Notes: a model not told the origin generated them from the sequence alone. 64,000 nt of DNA from Paraburkholderia sejongensis (GCF_020880815.1 NZ_JAJITD010000003.1:310001-374000), one strand, 5' to 3'; shown: positions 1-8,148, counted from the first letter of the stretch. A program made the numbers and translations.

Positions 1-280
1 GAAGCTGATTCAGCGCGAGAACATCGGCACGACCAAGGACCGGCGTCTGCTCGAACTCGAACTGAACAACTGGATTAAGGGCCTCGTCACCGAAATGAAG
101 GATCCGGGCGATGACCTGCAGGCGTCGCATCCGCTGCGCGATGCGAAGGTGACGGTGGAAGACATCGAGGACAACCCGGGGTTCTTCCGCATCAAGCTGT
201 TCATCATCCCGCACTTCCAGGTCGAGGGCATGGACATCGGACTGTCGCTGGTGTCGCAGATGCCGAAGGCCAAAAGCTGA
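1..280 (+). CDS. tssC: T6SS contractile sheath large subunit TssC (C-terminal end only)
   Basis: The window opens inside a gene whose last 92 codons are read from base 2. The tail LFIIPHFQVEGMDIGLSLVS followed by a short basic end is the characteristic C-terminus of TssC/VipB, the large subunit of the cytoplasmic contractile sheath that polymerises with TssB around the Hcp tube. The upstream ELNNWIKGLVTEM and the VEDIEDNPGFFRIKLF strand also fit the family. The gene is cut by the window edge, so the start and tssB are not visible. It is followed by a strong hairpin and then vgrG, which places it at the end of the sheath part of the T6SS locus. Confidence 0.9.
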   Translation, partial: KLIQRENIGTTKDRRLLELELNNWIKGLVTEMKDPGDDLQASHPLRDAKVTVEDIEDNPGFFRIKLFIIPHFQVEGMDIGLSLVSQMPKAKS

Positions 281-309
281 GTTGGGTTGAGTTGATCCGC
301 GGTTTCTAG

Positions 310-348
310 CATGGATCCGCCGGGGTACGGATTGGTACCCCGGCCATG
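310..348 (+). terminator. Strong hairpin between tssC and vgrG
   Basis: A perfect 9-bp stem, CCGGGGTAC at 320-328 and GTACCCCGG at 335-343, closes a 6-nt loop. Flanking CATGG (310-314) and CCATG (344-348) can extend the stem across an asymmetric bulge. No T tract follows, so this is a candidate attenuator, processing site or weak terminator rather than a textbook rho-independent terminator. It separates the sheath genes from the vgrG module. Confidence 0.5.
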
Positions 349-379
349 CCGATGTGTTCCTGTGTTCGTGAGGTAGCCG

Positions 380-2719
380 ATGTTGATGGTCATGCCGCTA
401 CAGGCTTATGAATTGAAGCTGGCGCCGCACCCCGCGCCGTTCTCGATCCTGAAGTTCACCGGTGTCGACAGGATCAGCCAGTTGTACCGGTACGAGATCG
501 AATTCACAAGCCCGATGGCAGGCATCCCGATGGACCAGGTAATCGGACGGCCCGCCAGATTTGTCATCGCGCCGATCGATCCGAACATCGCCAATCTGCG
601 CAGGATGTACGGCGAGAACGCCGGGAAATACAGCACGATACCGCCTGTGCATACGATCCACGGGATAGTCACGAAGTTCGACGAGTGCGAGACGTCCGCC
701 GATGAGACACGCTACCGAGTGCTTGTCGAGCCGAAGCTCGCCGATCTCGATCGCGGTGTGACGAGCCGGCTGTTTCAGAAACAGTCGGTGGAGGAGATCG
801 TCACCGACACGTTGCGCCACTATGGTTATCGGGCTGGCGTCGATTTCGTCTTCAATCTGCGCGGGAAATACCAGCGCCACGAGTACATTACGCAGTACCA
901 CGAAACGACATTCGCGTTCATTCAACGCATCTGTGCGCAAGAGGGTATCTGGTTCCGGTGGGAGCAGAAGAAGGATTACGCGGTCATCGTCTTCGGCGAC
1001 GATCTGGATGCGTACGCGCGCAAGCCGCGCGTCGTACCGCATCGCCGGGATTCGGGGTTGGAGAGTGTCGGTGCCGATTCGATCAGGACGCTGCGGCGGC
1101 GCACGAAGCGTGTCGCCGAGTCGGTCCGGCTGCACGACTATAACCATCGGCAGGCGGATGTGTCGCTGCTCGTCGAACAGAACGCGGCGAAGGGCGATAC
1201 GACTACCGACGCTGTCGATTATCACTGGGGCGAGCATTACAAGACGCCGGAAGAGGGTAGCAATCTCGCGCTGCTGCGACATCAGGCGCATCTGGCGAAG
1301 CAGATCACGTTTATCGGTACCGGCAATCCATTCTGGCTGGAAGCGGGTGAGGTGATGCAGGTGGACCCATTTCGGGTCGACGCGAAGCATGGCATTTTTA
1401 TTACGTCGGTGCGCTCGCATGGCGCGCGTAACGCGTCGTATCGGGTGACGTTCGAGGGGATTCCGTCCGATCGGGTCTGGCGTACTTCAATGGATACGAT
1501 CCGGCGGCCCACTATTGCCGGAATTCTGCCGGCGCGGATCACCTCACCCGGGGACTACAGATACGCGTATCTCACGGAAGAAGGTTGGTATGTGATCAAG
1601 CTGCCGTTCGATCTGGATGAATGGAGTCCGGGTGGGACGAGCCGGCCTGTGCGGTTCGCGAAACCGTATAGCGGGGACAATTATGGGCATCACTTTCCGT
1701 TGATCGATTCGGCGGAAGTGGCGCTCGAATTTACCGCTGGCGATCCGAACCGTCCGATCATCATCGGTGCGATGCACGACAGTCTGCATCCTGATCTTGT
1801 CACCAATCTCAACAATACGCGCAACCTTATTCGCACCGCTGCGCAAAACGAACTGCGGATGGAGGATAAGGAAGGGGGCGAGCATATCCATCTGACTACG
1901 CCGTTTCAGACCAGTGAGCTTAATTTGGGGCATATGGTTGATGGCGAGCGGAAGGAGCGCGGGCGGGGGGCGGAGCTGCGTACGGATGAGCGTGTGGCGG
2001 TGCGGGGGGCGAAAGGCGTGCTCGTTACTGCCGAAGCGCAACTTGCCGCCACGGGCCAGCAACTCGCAATGCAGGAAGCGGATATGACGCTCGATCAGGC
2101 CCACGAAATCCTGCGCGCGCTCAACGACTCGGCGAACGCTGCGAAGGCGCTGCAGGCTGACATCGATCAACAGCGCGCGCTGATCGAGCAAAAGCTCAAG
2201 GGTCTGCAGAAGCCGGCTATCCTGGCGACCGCTCCGGAAGGCGTCGGCCTCTTGAGCGGCGCACAGATGCAATTCGCGGCCCGCAAGCAGATGTTCATCA
2301 CCGCTGGTGACGGGCTCGACATCGGCGTCATGAAGCGTATCGCGGTCGCTGCCGGCGAGGCGATCTCGTTTTTTGCGGTGCGGCTTGGAATCCGGATCTT
2401 CGCCGCGAAGGGCAAGGTCCAGGTTCAGGCGCAATCCGACACGATGGAACTTATGTCAATGCAGGACCTGACAGCCAGTTCATCGGATGGCGAAGTCATC
2501 ATCACGGGTCGCAAAGGCGTCACCATCGGCGACGGGTCCGGTGCTTACATCAAGCTCTCGGGCGGCAAGATCATTCTCGGCAGTCCGGCGGGAGAGATCG
2601 AACTCAAAGGCGACCTGAAAGTCGATGCCCCGGACGGTGGCAGCTTCAAATTCCCCACATGGTCCAAGACGCCGCTCAACGAGGTGAAGGACGCAACGAG
2701 CTTCGGATTCTCCGAATAA
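380..2719 (+). CDS. vgrG: T6SS spike protein VgrG (TssI)
   Basis: The 779-residue protein has the standard VgrG layout. A gp27-like N-terminal region spans about residues 10-330 and begins YELKLAPHPAPFSILKFTGV. A gp5 OB-fold lies around 390-480, containing RPVRFAKPYSGDNYGHHFPL and GDPNRPIIIGAMHDS. A DUF2345-type beta region with a coiled-coil stretch runs from about 570 to 760. VgrG trimers cap the Hcp tube and carry effectors. The start at 380 has GTGAGG just upstream; in-frame ATGs at 389 and 395 are alternatives. The C-terminus ends ATSFGFSE. Its last ~40 nucleotides recur in degenerate form at 6161-6199 and 7825-7877, which implies that the downstream cassettes were inserted by exchange at the vgrG 3' end. 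The effector gene starts 9 nt downstream. Confidence 0.95.
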   Translation: MLMVMPLQAYELKLAPHPAPFSILKFTGVDRISQLYRYEIEFTSPMAGIPMDQVIGRPARFVIAPIDPNIANLRRMYGENAGKYSTIPPVHTIHGIVTKFDECETSADETRYRVLVEPKLADLDRGVTSRLFQKQSVEEIVTDTLRHYGYRAGVDFVFNLRGKYQRHEYITQYHETTFAFIQRICAQEGIWFRWEQKKDYAVIVFGDDLDAYARKPRVVPHRRDSGLESVGADSIRTLRRRTKRVAESVRLHDYNHRQADVSLLVEQNAAKGDTTTDAVDYHWGEHYKTPEEGSNLALLRHQAHLAKQITFIGTGNPFWLEAGEVMQVDPFRVDAKHGIFITSVRSHGARNASYRVTFEGIPSDRVWRTSMDTIRRPTIAGILPARITSPGDYRYAYLTEEGWYVIKLPFDLDEWSPGGTSRPVRFAKPYSGDNYGHHFPLIDSAEVALEFTAGDPNRPIIIGAMHDSLHPDLVTNLNNTRNLIRTAAQNELRMEDKEGGEHIHLTTPFQTSELNLGHMVDGERKERGRGAELRTDERVAVRGAKGVLVTAEAQLAATGQQLAMQEADMTLDQAHEILRALNDSANAAKALQADIDQQRALIEQKLKGLQKPAILATAPEGVGLLSGAQMQFAARKQMFITAGDGLDIGVMKRIAVAAGEAISFFAVRLGIRIFAAKGKVQVQAQSDTMELMSMQDLTASSSDGEVIITGRKGVTIGDGSGAYIKLSGGKIILGSPAGEIELKGDLKVDAPDGGSFKFPTWSKTPLNEVKDATSFGFSE

Positions 2720-2728
2720 ATCACCACG

Positions 2729-5353
2729 ATGACAAACCAACCTTCTTCGCGGCAAGCGCCTGCAGCGGCCCCGGTCAAGCTGAAGCCACTGTCCTTCGCG
2801 TTTCCGTTTCTTCGAAAAGGACGGGGCCAGTCGGGTTCCTCTGCACAATTCACCGACGGGAACGAGATCTATCGGCTGCTGGCCGAACGAGAGCCATCAG
2901 GCGCGTATCTCGTGAGCCGCAAGGGCATGTGGCATGGTGGCATCCATGTCACCGAGGCGGGCGCAGGGCAATCGCTGGATCTTGAGGCGGGACTGCGCTG
3001 CATCGCCGATGGGGTGCTCATTGCGTATCGCGCCAACAAGACCTATCCGCTTAGCGAGATAGCTGCGACCGGTAGTGAATCGCCGGTTCAGGCGCCGTAT
3101 AGCACGGGCTTCGCGCTGGCGCGGCACACGATGGAGTTCCCGCAGGGCACGAAGCTGACGTTCTATAGCCTCTACATGCACCTGATGTCCTTGGAAGACT
3201 ATGCGAACTTCCCGAAACGTGACAAGCCGTCGTACTGGTCACGCGAATGGAAGGTCACGCAGCACGCGCAGGACAAGCCCTCGCCGGGCGGAAATGGGCA
3301 GGCCGCCGATCTCTCGCAGCAGGGTTTGCGGGTTCGCAAAAGCTACCCGGCGGGCGAAATCATCGGCGTTGTGCCGCAAGGCGCGAGTGTCACCATCGGC
3401 AAGAAGGAGAAGGGCTGGGGCCAGGTGACGGGACTGCAAGGCGCTTCGCTGTACCCGCCGCAATCCGGCGGCTACGTTGAACCGTCCGATGCCGTCGGCA
3501 AGTGGATTTATCTGGGCCACGAAAATGGCGGCCCGGTCGTCGAGGAGGTTATCCCGGACTCGATGTTCGACCGGGTGATTGTCACGACGAACCGGACATG
3601 CACGGCGAGCGACGCGCAAGGCGATGGAGGCGGCATTGCGGTCAAGGCAGGAGACCTGATCGGCCACCTCGGGCGCTACGACTCGTTGAACCAATGCACG
3701 TCCGGGACCCGGATGGCGCACATCGAGGTGTTCTGCGACGACAGCATCCAGTCGTTCCTCGAGCAGGGTCGCGCGTGGGTCAACCAGCACGGTCCGCACA
3801 AGGAGGACTGGGCGGCACTGGGCCTGTCGCCCGAGCCGACAATCCTGCGGATCGCACCGGGCACGGTGCTGTATCAACGTACCCAGGACAAGAGGTTCGT
3901 GCCCGGTGCTGACCCGCAGTCGAGAAAGACGGACGCTGTTCAGGTGTACTCGCTCGCCGAACTGGCGCGGGACCCGAATCGCCGGGTCACCGAGCCACAT
4001 CCGAATCCCAATCCGGGTTACCCGGTGAACTGGTGGCATGTCGAGGGCGTGAATGCACAAGGTCAACCGATTGATGGATGGGTGTGCGACTTCAATCACG
4101 CAAGCGGGCGGGTGACGCGGGAATTCGCGCAGAAGTGGATCGACTTCGAGTGCCTGTCGGATGACCATGATCCGGCGCATACGATATTTGCGACGACCCG
4201 GAAGTGGGTTGATTACGCGGGCGGTGCTGAAGTTGCCGAACCTGCTTCGCGCTCGAATCTCAGTCCGTTGATGGTCACGGTGTACGACGCACTCTTCAAG
4301 AAAGGCGACGGCAAACAGGCGGCTGATGAGCTATGCACGCTGGCGCAAACTGAGCGTGGCGGCTATCCATGGCTGATGCAGGCGGCGTCCCGTCTGATCG
4401 TCAGACACGAGAGCGAGTGGGCAAATCCATCAAAGTGGAAGCAGCTGGTTACCGAACTGGAGAAGCAGACGGGGGCCAAGCCGCAGCACGAGGAAGAACA
4501 GAAGCGGATCGAGACGCTCGCGTGGTGGGATGAGGTGAAGGCTGCAGTGCCCGGCTTCCCCGGTCCGGAGATTTTTCACATTCATCCTATTGCATTAGGG
4601 TCGAACTTCGTCAATAAGAATCTTGTTTGCAAGCAGTGCGGCGCAATAATCACATTGACCAGCGACTTTTTGAGAAAAATTGCCCCCGACGCTAGCTCAG
4701 ATTTTGTTGTCGCAATGGCCCGCGCTTCAGTTGATCTATTTTCACAATATGGCGTTAACACCTGCCGCCAAGTAAAGCATCTTTTGGCGCAAGCCAAGCA
4801 CGAGACAAAGCGCTTTAAAGAATTTAGAGAGTCGCTCAATTATGTCAGCTATACAGGGCAAAGCTTGTATAACATGGCTCCCACGGCTATCAATAGCGGA
4901 TTTGCTCGCAAAAATATGACTTTTCCCACCCCGTCGACGAAAATTGTATGGATTCAGAAGCATCTGATCGCGAATGATGCTGCTTATGGGGAGCACTGCT
5001 TTGGTGCGAAAGAGCAACCTGGAAAAGACTTTCGTGGTCGAGGCCTGCTTCATCTAACTCATTACGAAACATATAAGCGCTGTGCGCAGGCCATTGGCTA
5101 TCCTATCGATAGACAGCCGGAGCTTGTTGAAAATAACCACAGAATCGTGAACGAAAGTGGATTATGGTTCTGGAGGGACAGAGCACTTGGCGCGATCGCC
5201 GACAATCCGACGAATCTTGGTGATGAGGGCGTAAAAAAAATTACTCATCCGATAAATCCCGGCCTCAAAGGACTCCCCGAACGCCAGCAGTTCAAGAGAG
5301 AAATTTCCGCCATGTTCAATCAAGATTTTTCGTCTGGATGCACCGATGACTAA
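2729..5353 (+). CDS. T6SS effector: degenerate M23 peptidase-like, SH3-like and GH19 lysozyme-like domains
   Basis: The 874-residue protein has no signal peptide and is encoded directly behind vgrG, as expected for VgrG cargo. Residues ~55-335 look like an M23/LytM fold split by an SH3-like insert (~200-255): WHGGIH (H69, H73), YMHL (H151), VKAGDLIGHLGRYD and MAHIEVF (H331) follow the order of M23 motifs, but the usual first-motif Asp is His73, so zinc-peptidase activity is doubtful. A linker region (~360-650) is of unknown role. Residues ~655-870 resemble GH19 chitinase/lysozyme: AKHETKRF (E692), FRES (E701), DFRGRGLLHLTH and ESGLWFW. The predicted role is hydrolysis of peptidoglycan in the periplasm of a rival cell. 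Base composition shifts to AT-rich at about 4575, where the toxin domain begins. The stop overlaps the next ATG by 8 nt. Confidence 0.8.
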   Translation: MTNQPSSRQAPAAAPVKLKPLSFAFPFLRKGRGQSGSSAQFTDGNEIYRLLAEREPSGAYLVSRKGMWHGGIHVTEAGAGQSLDLEAGLRCIADGVLIAYRANKTYPLSEIAATGSESPVQAPYSTGFALARHTMEFPQGTKLTFYSLYMHLMSLEDYANFPKRDKPSYWSREWKVTQHAQDKPSPGGNGQAADLSQQGLRVRKSYPAGEIIGVVPQGASVTIGKKEKGWGQVTGLQGASLYPPQSGGYVEPSDAVGKWIYLGHENGGPVVEEVIPDSMFDRVIVTTNRTCTASDAQGDGGGIAVKAGDLIGHLGRYDSLNQCTSGTRMAHIEVFCDDSIQSFLEQGRAWVNQHGPHKEDWAALGLSPEPTILRIAPGTVLYQRTQDKRFVPGADPQSRKTDAVQVYSLAELARDPNRRVTEPHPNPNPGYPVNWWHVEGVNAQGQPIDGWVCDFNHASGRVTREFAQKWIDFECLSDDHDPAHTIFATTRKWVDYAGGAEVAEPASRSNLSPLMVTVYDALFKKGDGKQAADELCTLAQTERGGYPWLMQAASRLIVRHESEWANPSKWKQLVTELEKQTGAKPQHEEEQKRIETLAWWDEVKAAVPGFPGPEIFHIHPIALGSNFVNKNLVCKQCGAIITLTSDFLRKIAPDASSDFVVAMARASVDLFSQYGVNTCRQVKHLLAQAKHETKRFKEFRESLNYVSYTGQSLYNMAPTAINSGFARKNMTFPTPSTKIVWIQKHLIANDAAYGEHCFGAKEQPGKDFRGRGLLHLTHYETYKRCAQAIGYPIDRQPELVENNHRIVNESGLWFWRDRALGAIADNPTNLGDEGVKKITHPINPGLKGLPERQQFKREISAMFNQDFSSGCTDD

Positions 5354-6134
5354 GAATTTGATTTTCCTGCTGATTGTTCTTCTAAGCAGTTCAGCATTCG
5401 CAAAAAGTCCATGTGCTGACATTCGGGGTAAGCAAAGTTATCCACCACTGAATATAACAGGTGGGGCGGTTTGCTTCGTTCAGGAAGCGATATCGGACGA
5501 TAAAACCGGCGCGCCGAGTGGTCTTGATGGAATTTCGTTGTATTACATATCTAACGGAAATGTGCCAGTGAAGGCGAATGGCCGAGGGTTGCTATATGAT
5601 GAAACGCCTGGTGAAATTGTTGACGCCTTTTCAATGAATGTCGGGCGCGATCACCGCGAAGAGATCTTCGTAATTCATTCAATGGACGTGCGAGACTCCC
5701 TCGTGGAGCCAAACTCATCTGGCAAGTTCTACTCTGTTTCTGTCTTTTACCCGTCCGGGAATACCTTGCTTCGAGATGATCATGCCTCTGATTGGTTTGG
5801 AGCGGATTACAGTTGGCTATCCGACGGGAAGAGGGTCATTTACAAATTTCCTTACCAGTCCAAGAAAGACGTTCAACAGGCAATAGAGTCCCCTTTCGCG
5901 TTGTTTATGATTGATAATGGCAACATTCCTGTTCGGGTGAAGTCCAAATCCTACCTGTTCGAAGAGCCCAACGTTAGAAGTGAGACGAAAAAATACTTGA
6001 TCGTGGGAGATCAGGCGGCTGTTGAACAAATTACAGCTGGATGGTGTCAGGTCAACTATTTGGGCGGCACCAGGCCAATAAAAATGTGGCTCATGTGTAG
6101 TGCGCTCGATGTTGAGGCACAGGCAAAGAAATAA
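5346..6134 (+). CDS. Candidate periplasmic immunity protein for the GH19-type effector
   Basis: The 262-residue protein starts with a clear signal peptide (NLIFLLIVLLSSSAFAKS), so it should act in the periplasm, where a peptidoglycan-degrading effector would hit sister cells. Its start codon lies inside the end of the effector gene (8-nt overlap), the tight coupling typical of effector/immunity pairs. I recognise no named family. The C-terminal part, from about residue 200, has an SH3-like flavour (YLIVGDQAAVEQITAGWCQV). The coding sequence is AT-rich compared with the flanking T6SS genes, like the toxin domain before it. Its stop is followed at once by repeat copy A. Assignment as immunity is inferred from position and export signal. 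Confidence 0.6.
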   Translation: MTKNLIFLLIVLLSSSAFAKSPCADIRGKQSYPPLNITGGAVCFVQEAISDDKTGAPSGLDGISLYYISNGNVPVKANGRGLLYDETPGEIVDAFSMNVGRDHREEIFVIHSMDVRDSLVEPNSSGKFYSVSVFYPSGNTLLRDDHASDWFGADYSWLSDGKRVIYKFPYQSKKDVQQAIESPFALFMIDNGNIPVRVKSKSYLFEEPNVRSETKKYLIVGDQAAVEQITAGWCQVNYLGGTRPIKMWLMCSALDVEAQAKK

Positions 6135-6199
6135 AATTTGAAATCCTTTTCGCATCGCGCGACGTGAATGGTGCGATGAGTTTCGGATTCCCCGAGATA
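6129..6199 (+). repeat. Repeat copy A: degenerate vgrG 3'-end remnant after an immunity gene
   Basis: From the stop codon of the preceding gene, AAATAAAAT is followed by a TTTTCGC block and then a segment that reads VNGAMSFGFPE in one frame. This matches the true vgrG C-terminus VKDATSFGFSE at codon level (GGATTCCCCGAG here, GGATTCTCCGAA at 2706-2717). The same arrangement recurs after the third immunity gene at 7815-7877. I read it as the scar of a vgrG end left by recombination. It is not expressed as part of a complete vgrG. Confidence 0.65.
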
Positions 6200-6214
6200 G
6201 CCGACCGTGTCATT

Positions 6215-6700
6215 ATGAACGTTTGCAGAGCAGTTTTGGCTGCAATAATTAGCCTTGTAGCGCCAGTGGCAGCGCATGCCGAGGGACTGTGCACTGCAAA
6301 AGAGACGGCAATTTTTAATTGCGAACTCGAAAAGTCAATCTCATCACTCTGTCAGTCGACAGAAAATGGAGCTCTAACCTATCGCAATGGCAGTGATGGA
6401 AATATAAATCTGCAAATTTCCCACAGCAGCGGAATAACGAAAGATATATTCTATTTCTCCAATGCGCGATATGCTGGCGGCGGAGAGGCCCACATTCGAT
6501 TTTCTCGACAGGGGTACACGTATTATCTATATGATAAGACGATTAAAACCGAAGAGGGCCCCACGTTCTTCGCTGGTATTGTTGTGTATAAGGGGAGGAA
6601 AAAAATTTCGAATCGGGTGTGCAATAACGATGCATCGATACGCGAAAAAGCCTATCAGGGAATTGTTAGGGAGGAATATGAGTCAATTGATGTTCGGTAA
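6215..6700 (+). CDS. Candidate orphan T6SS immunity protein, exported, cysteine-containing
   Basis: Starting at the ATG at 6215, the product is 161 residues with a signal peptide (MNVCRAVLAAIISLVAPVAAHA). An in-frame ATG at 6164 exists, but that stretch is the vgrG scar. The mature part begins GLCTAKETAIFNCELEK and contains SISSLCQS, a pattern shared with the protein at 7293-7820 (SLCHQGEVEYFSCELQD and IASVCAAD). Both then have a predicted beta-rich domain with a tyrosine-rich strand (QGYTYYLYDK here, SGRYTYVVSN there). The two are therefore diverged paralogues and probable inhibitors of lysozyme-like toxins. No complete effector gene precedes this copy, so it looks like an orphan immunity gene kept after its toxin was lost. 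Confidence 0.55.
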   Translation: MNVCRAVLAAIISLVAPVAAHAEGLCTAKETAIFNCELEKSISSLCQSTENGALTYRNGSDGNINLQISHSSGITKDIFYFSNARYAGGGEAHIRFSRQGYTYYLYDKTIKTEEGPTFFAGIVVYKGRKKISNRVCNNDASIREKAYQGIVREEYESIDVR

Positions 6701-6718
6701 GCGAAAAATGGCGACAGT

Positions 6719-7296
6719 CAGCCAGAGCTTCTCGAAAACAATCCTCAAGTGACGAGCGGAGTGGATTGCGGTTCTGGAGTGGTAGAGGGATCGGTTTCAT
6801 TGCAGATAATTCAACAACCGTGGGACCCGACGGGGTTACGAAGGTTACTCGTTCAATAAACAGCGGACTCGAAGGCCTACCTGAACGGAAAGAGCAGGGA
6901 TGTATGTCTGCCATCAAGCCAGAAAGCGGTGATGGTTACCGCTATCGCGGCCGGGGCATGATTCAGCTCACGCATCGAGACGGGTATCAGCGCTTCACCG
7001 CGTGGCATAAAGCAAATGCCGATGCGTCGCCCCAGCGGGCGACAACGGATTTCGAAGCCGATCCGGAAAGCGTCGGGCAGGTCAGGTACGCGGTCCGATC
7101 GGCATGCTTCTTTTGGGTTGCCCATAGTCTCTACGGCCTCGCTGACCACGGCGACGCGCAAGATATCGTCGATTCAGTCAGCAAAGTGATCAATCTCGGA
7201 CTATTCAAAGGTAAGCCTAATAAGATGAAAACGGAAAGTATTGATGGCAGAAGAGGAAACTTCGCCGAGATCCATAAATGGGGAGGTCTCGCATGA
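6719..7296 (+). pseudogene. Fused remnants of GH19-type T6SS effector C-termini
   Basis: Two effector tails are joined. The first (6719-6891) reads QPELLENNPQV, breaks frame between about 6750 and 6762, then continues SGLRFWSGRGIGFIADN and INSGLEGLPERKE. This parallels QPELVENNHRI, SGLWFWRDRALGAIADN and INPGLKGLPERQQ of the intact effector. The second (about 6900-7296) reads YRYRGRGMIQLTHRDGYQRF and ACFFWVAHSLYGLADHG, a different GH19 tail that lacks the N-terminal catalytic HET helix. An open frame runs from 6766 (TTG) or 6903 (ATG), but neither tail could form a complete enzyme. The end overlaps the next ATG by 4 nt (ATGA), so translational coupling to the immunity gene survives. The second piece is more GC-rich than its neighbours. 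Confidence 0.65.
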
Positions 7297-7820
7297 AACA
7301 ATTCGTAAAAATGGCGATTATCCTGGTGAGCACAGTTGGCAGTCATTTAGCGTCAGCCAAATCTCCAGGTTATCTTGGAGCGATGAGTCTCTGTCATCAG
7401 GGCGAGGTTGAGTATTTTAGCTGCGAACTACAAGATTCCAGCAATATTGCATCTGTATGCGCAGCCGATAACATTTCACCTGATCACGGATATGTGCAGT
7501 ACCGCTTTGGCACGCACAGCAAAATTGAATATAAATTCCCTAGAGAGCTAACCCCTCCTCGCGGACGAATTTCCATTGTGGACGTTTCAAGATTGCCCGA
7601 TGGTTTGGGAAGCCATATGAAATTCACGAGCGGCCGTTATACCTACGTGGTTTCGAATGCACTGGTGCCCGGGGAAATATACGTCGCAAAAGATGGGAAG
7701 ATTGTCTTCAATAAGGTTTGCAAAGGCAGTATGTATATGCTGTTCGATAGCGCTGCGCGGCATGGACTGGAATATGGGGTGGAAGACTCAGTCGATGAGC
7801 TTGATCTGTACGGCAAATAA
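7293..7820 (+). CDS. Candidate T6SS immunity protein, exported, paralogue of the 6215-6700 product
   Basis: The 175-residue product starts at 7293 after a good ribosome site (GGGAGG at 7281-7286). It has a signal peptide (MKQFVKMAIILVSTVGSHLASA). The mature domain keeps the same spaced cysteines as its upstream paralogue: C in SLCHQGEVEYFSC, C in ASVCAAD, and a late C in FNKVCKG. Its start overlaps the stop of the truncated effector by 4 nt, the geometry of a true effector/immunity pair, so its cognate toxin was probably the second remnant at 6900-7296. The family name is not recognised; periplasmic toxin inhibition is inferred from context. The stop codon is followed immediately by repeat copy B. 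Confidence 0.6.
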   Translation: MKQFVKMAIILVSTVGSHLASAKSPGYLGAMSLCHQGEVEYFSCELQDSSNIASVCAADNISPDHGYVQYRFGTHSKIEYKFPRELTPPRGRISIVDVSRLPDGLGSHMKFTSGRYTYVVSNALVPGEIYVAKDGKIVFNKVCKGSMYMLFDSAARHGLEYGVEDSVDELDLYGK

Positions 7821-7877
7821 AATATTTTCGCCTCTCGCGTTTTGAATGGCACGATGATTTTCGGATATTCAAGAGGG
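7815..7877 (+). repeat. Repeat copy B: second degenerate vgrG 3'-end remnant
   Basis: Just as after the first immunity gene, AAATAAAAT follows the stop and leads into a TTTTCGC block. The next part reads LNGTMIFGYS in the frame aligned to the vgrG end VKDATSFGFSE. It shares TGAATGG..CGATGA.TTTCGGAT with copy A. The PAAR gene begins 11 nt after it, so this marks the right border of the exchange region. Confidence 0.55.
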
Positions 7878-7887
7878 ACCAGACCAA

Positions 7888-8145
7888 ATGAAAAATCTCG
7901 CATATGAAGGCGACGCAACGAGCCACGGCGGCAAGATCCTGACGGGCTCGGATCGCATCAAGGTAAAGGGCCGCCGGGCCGCGCGCGTCGGCGACAGGGT
8001 GTCCTGCCCGATTCACGGCGACAACGAGATCGTGGAAGGTAGCGGCAGGATAAAGGATGGCACTACGCCGCTCTCGCGCGACGGCGATCACACGCGGTGT
8101 GGGGCTGTCCTAATTGCCTCCGCCCGCGGAGCACAGGTCCGGTAA
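7888..8145 (+). CDS. PAAR-domain spike-tip protein
   Basis: The 85-residue protein is a minimal PAAR domain: an early GDATSHGGKI, then GRRAARVGDRVSCPIHGDN, and a late LSRDGDHTRCGAVLI with the His/Cys residues expected to bind the metal at the tip. PAAR proteins form a conical cap that sharpens the VgrG trimer and can recruit effectors. No extra toxin domain is fused. AGAGGG lies upstream at about 7871-7876. The stop is 3 nt from the next start, so it is translated with the downstream T6SS membrane-complex genes. Confidence 0.9.
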   Translation: MKNLAYEGDATSHGGKILTGSDRIKVKGRRAARVGDRVSCPIHGDNEIVEGSGRIKDGTTPLSRDGDHTRCGAVLIASARGAQVR

Positions 8146-8148
8146 GCA

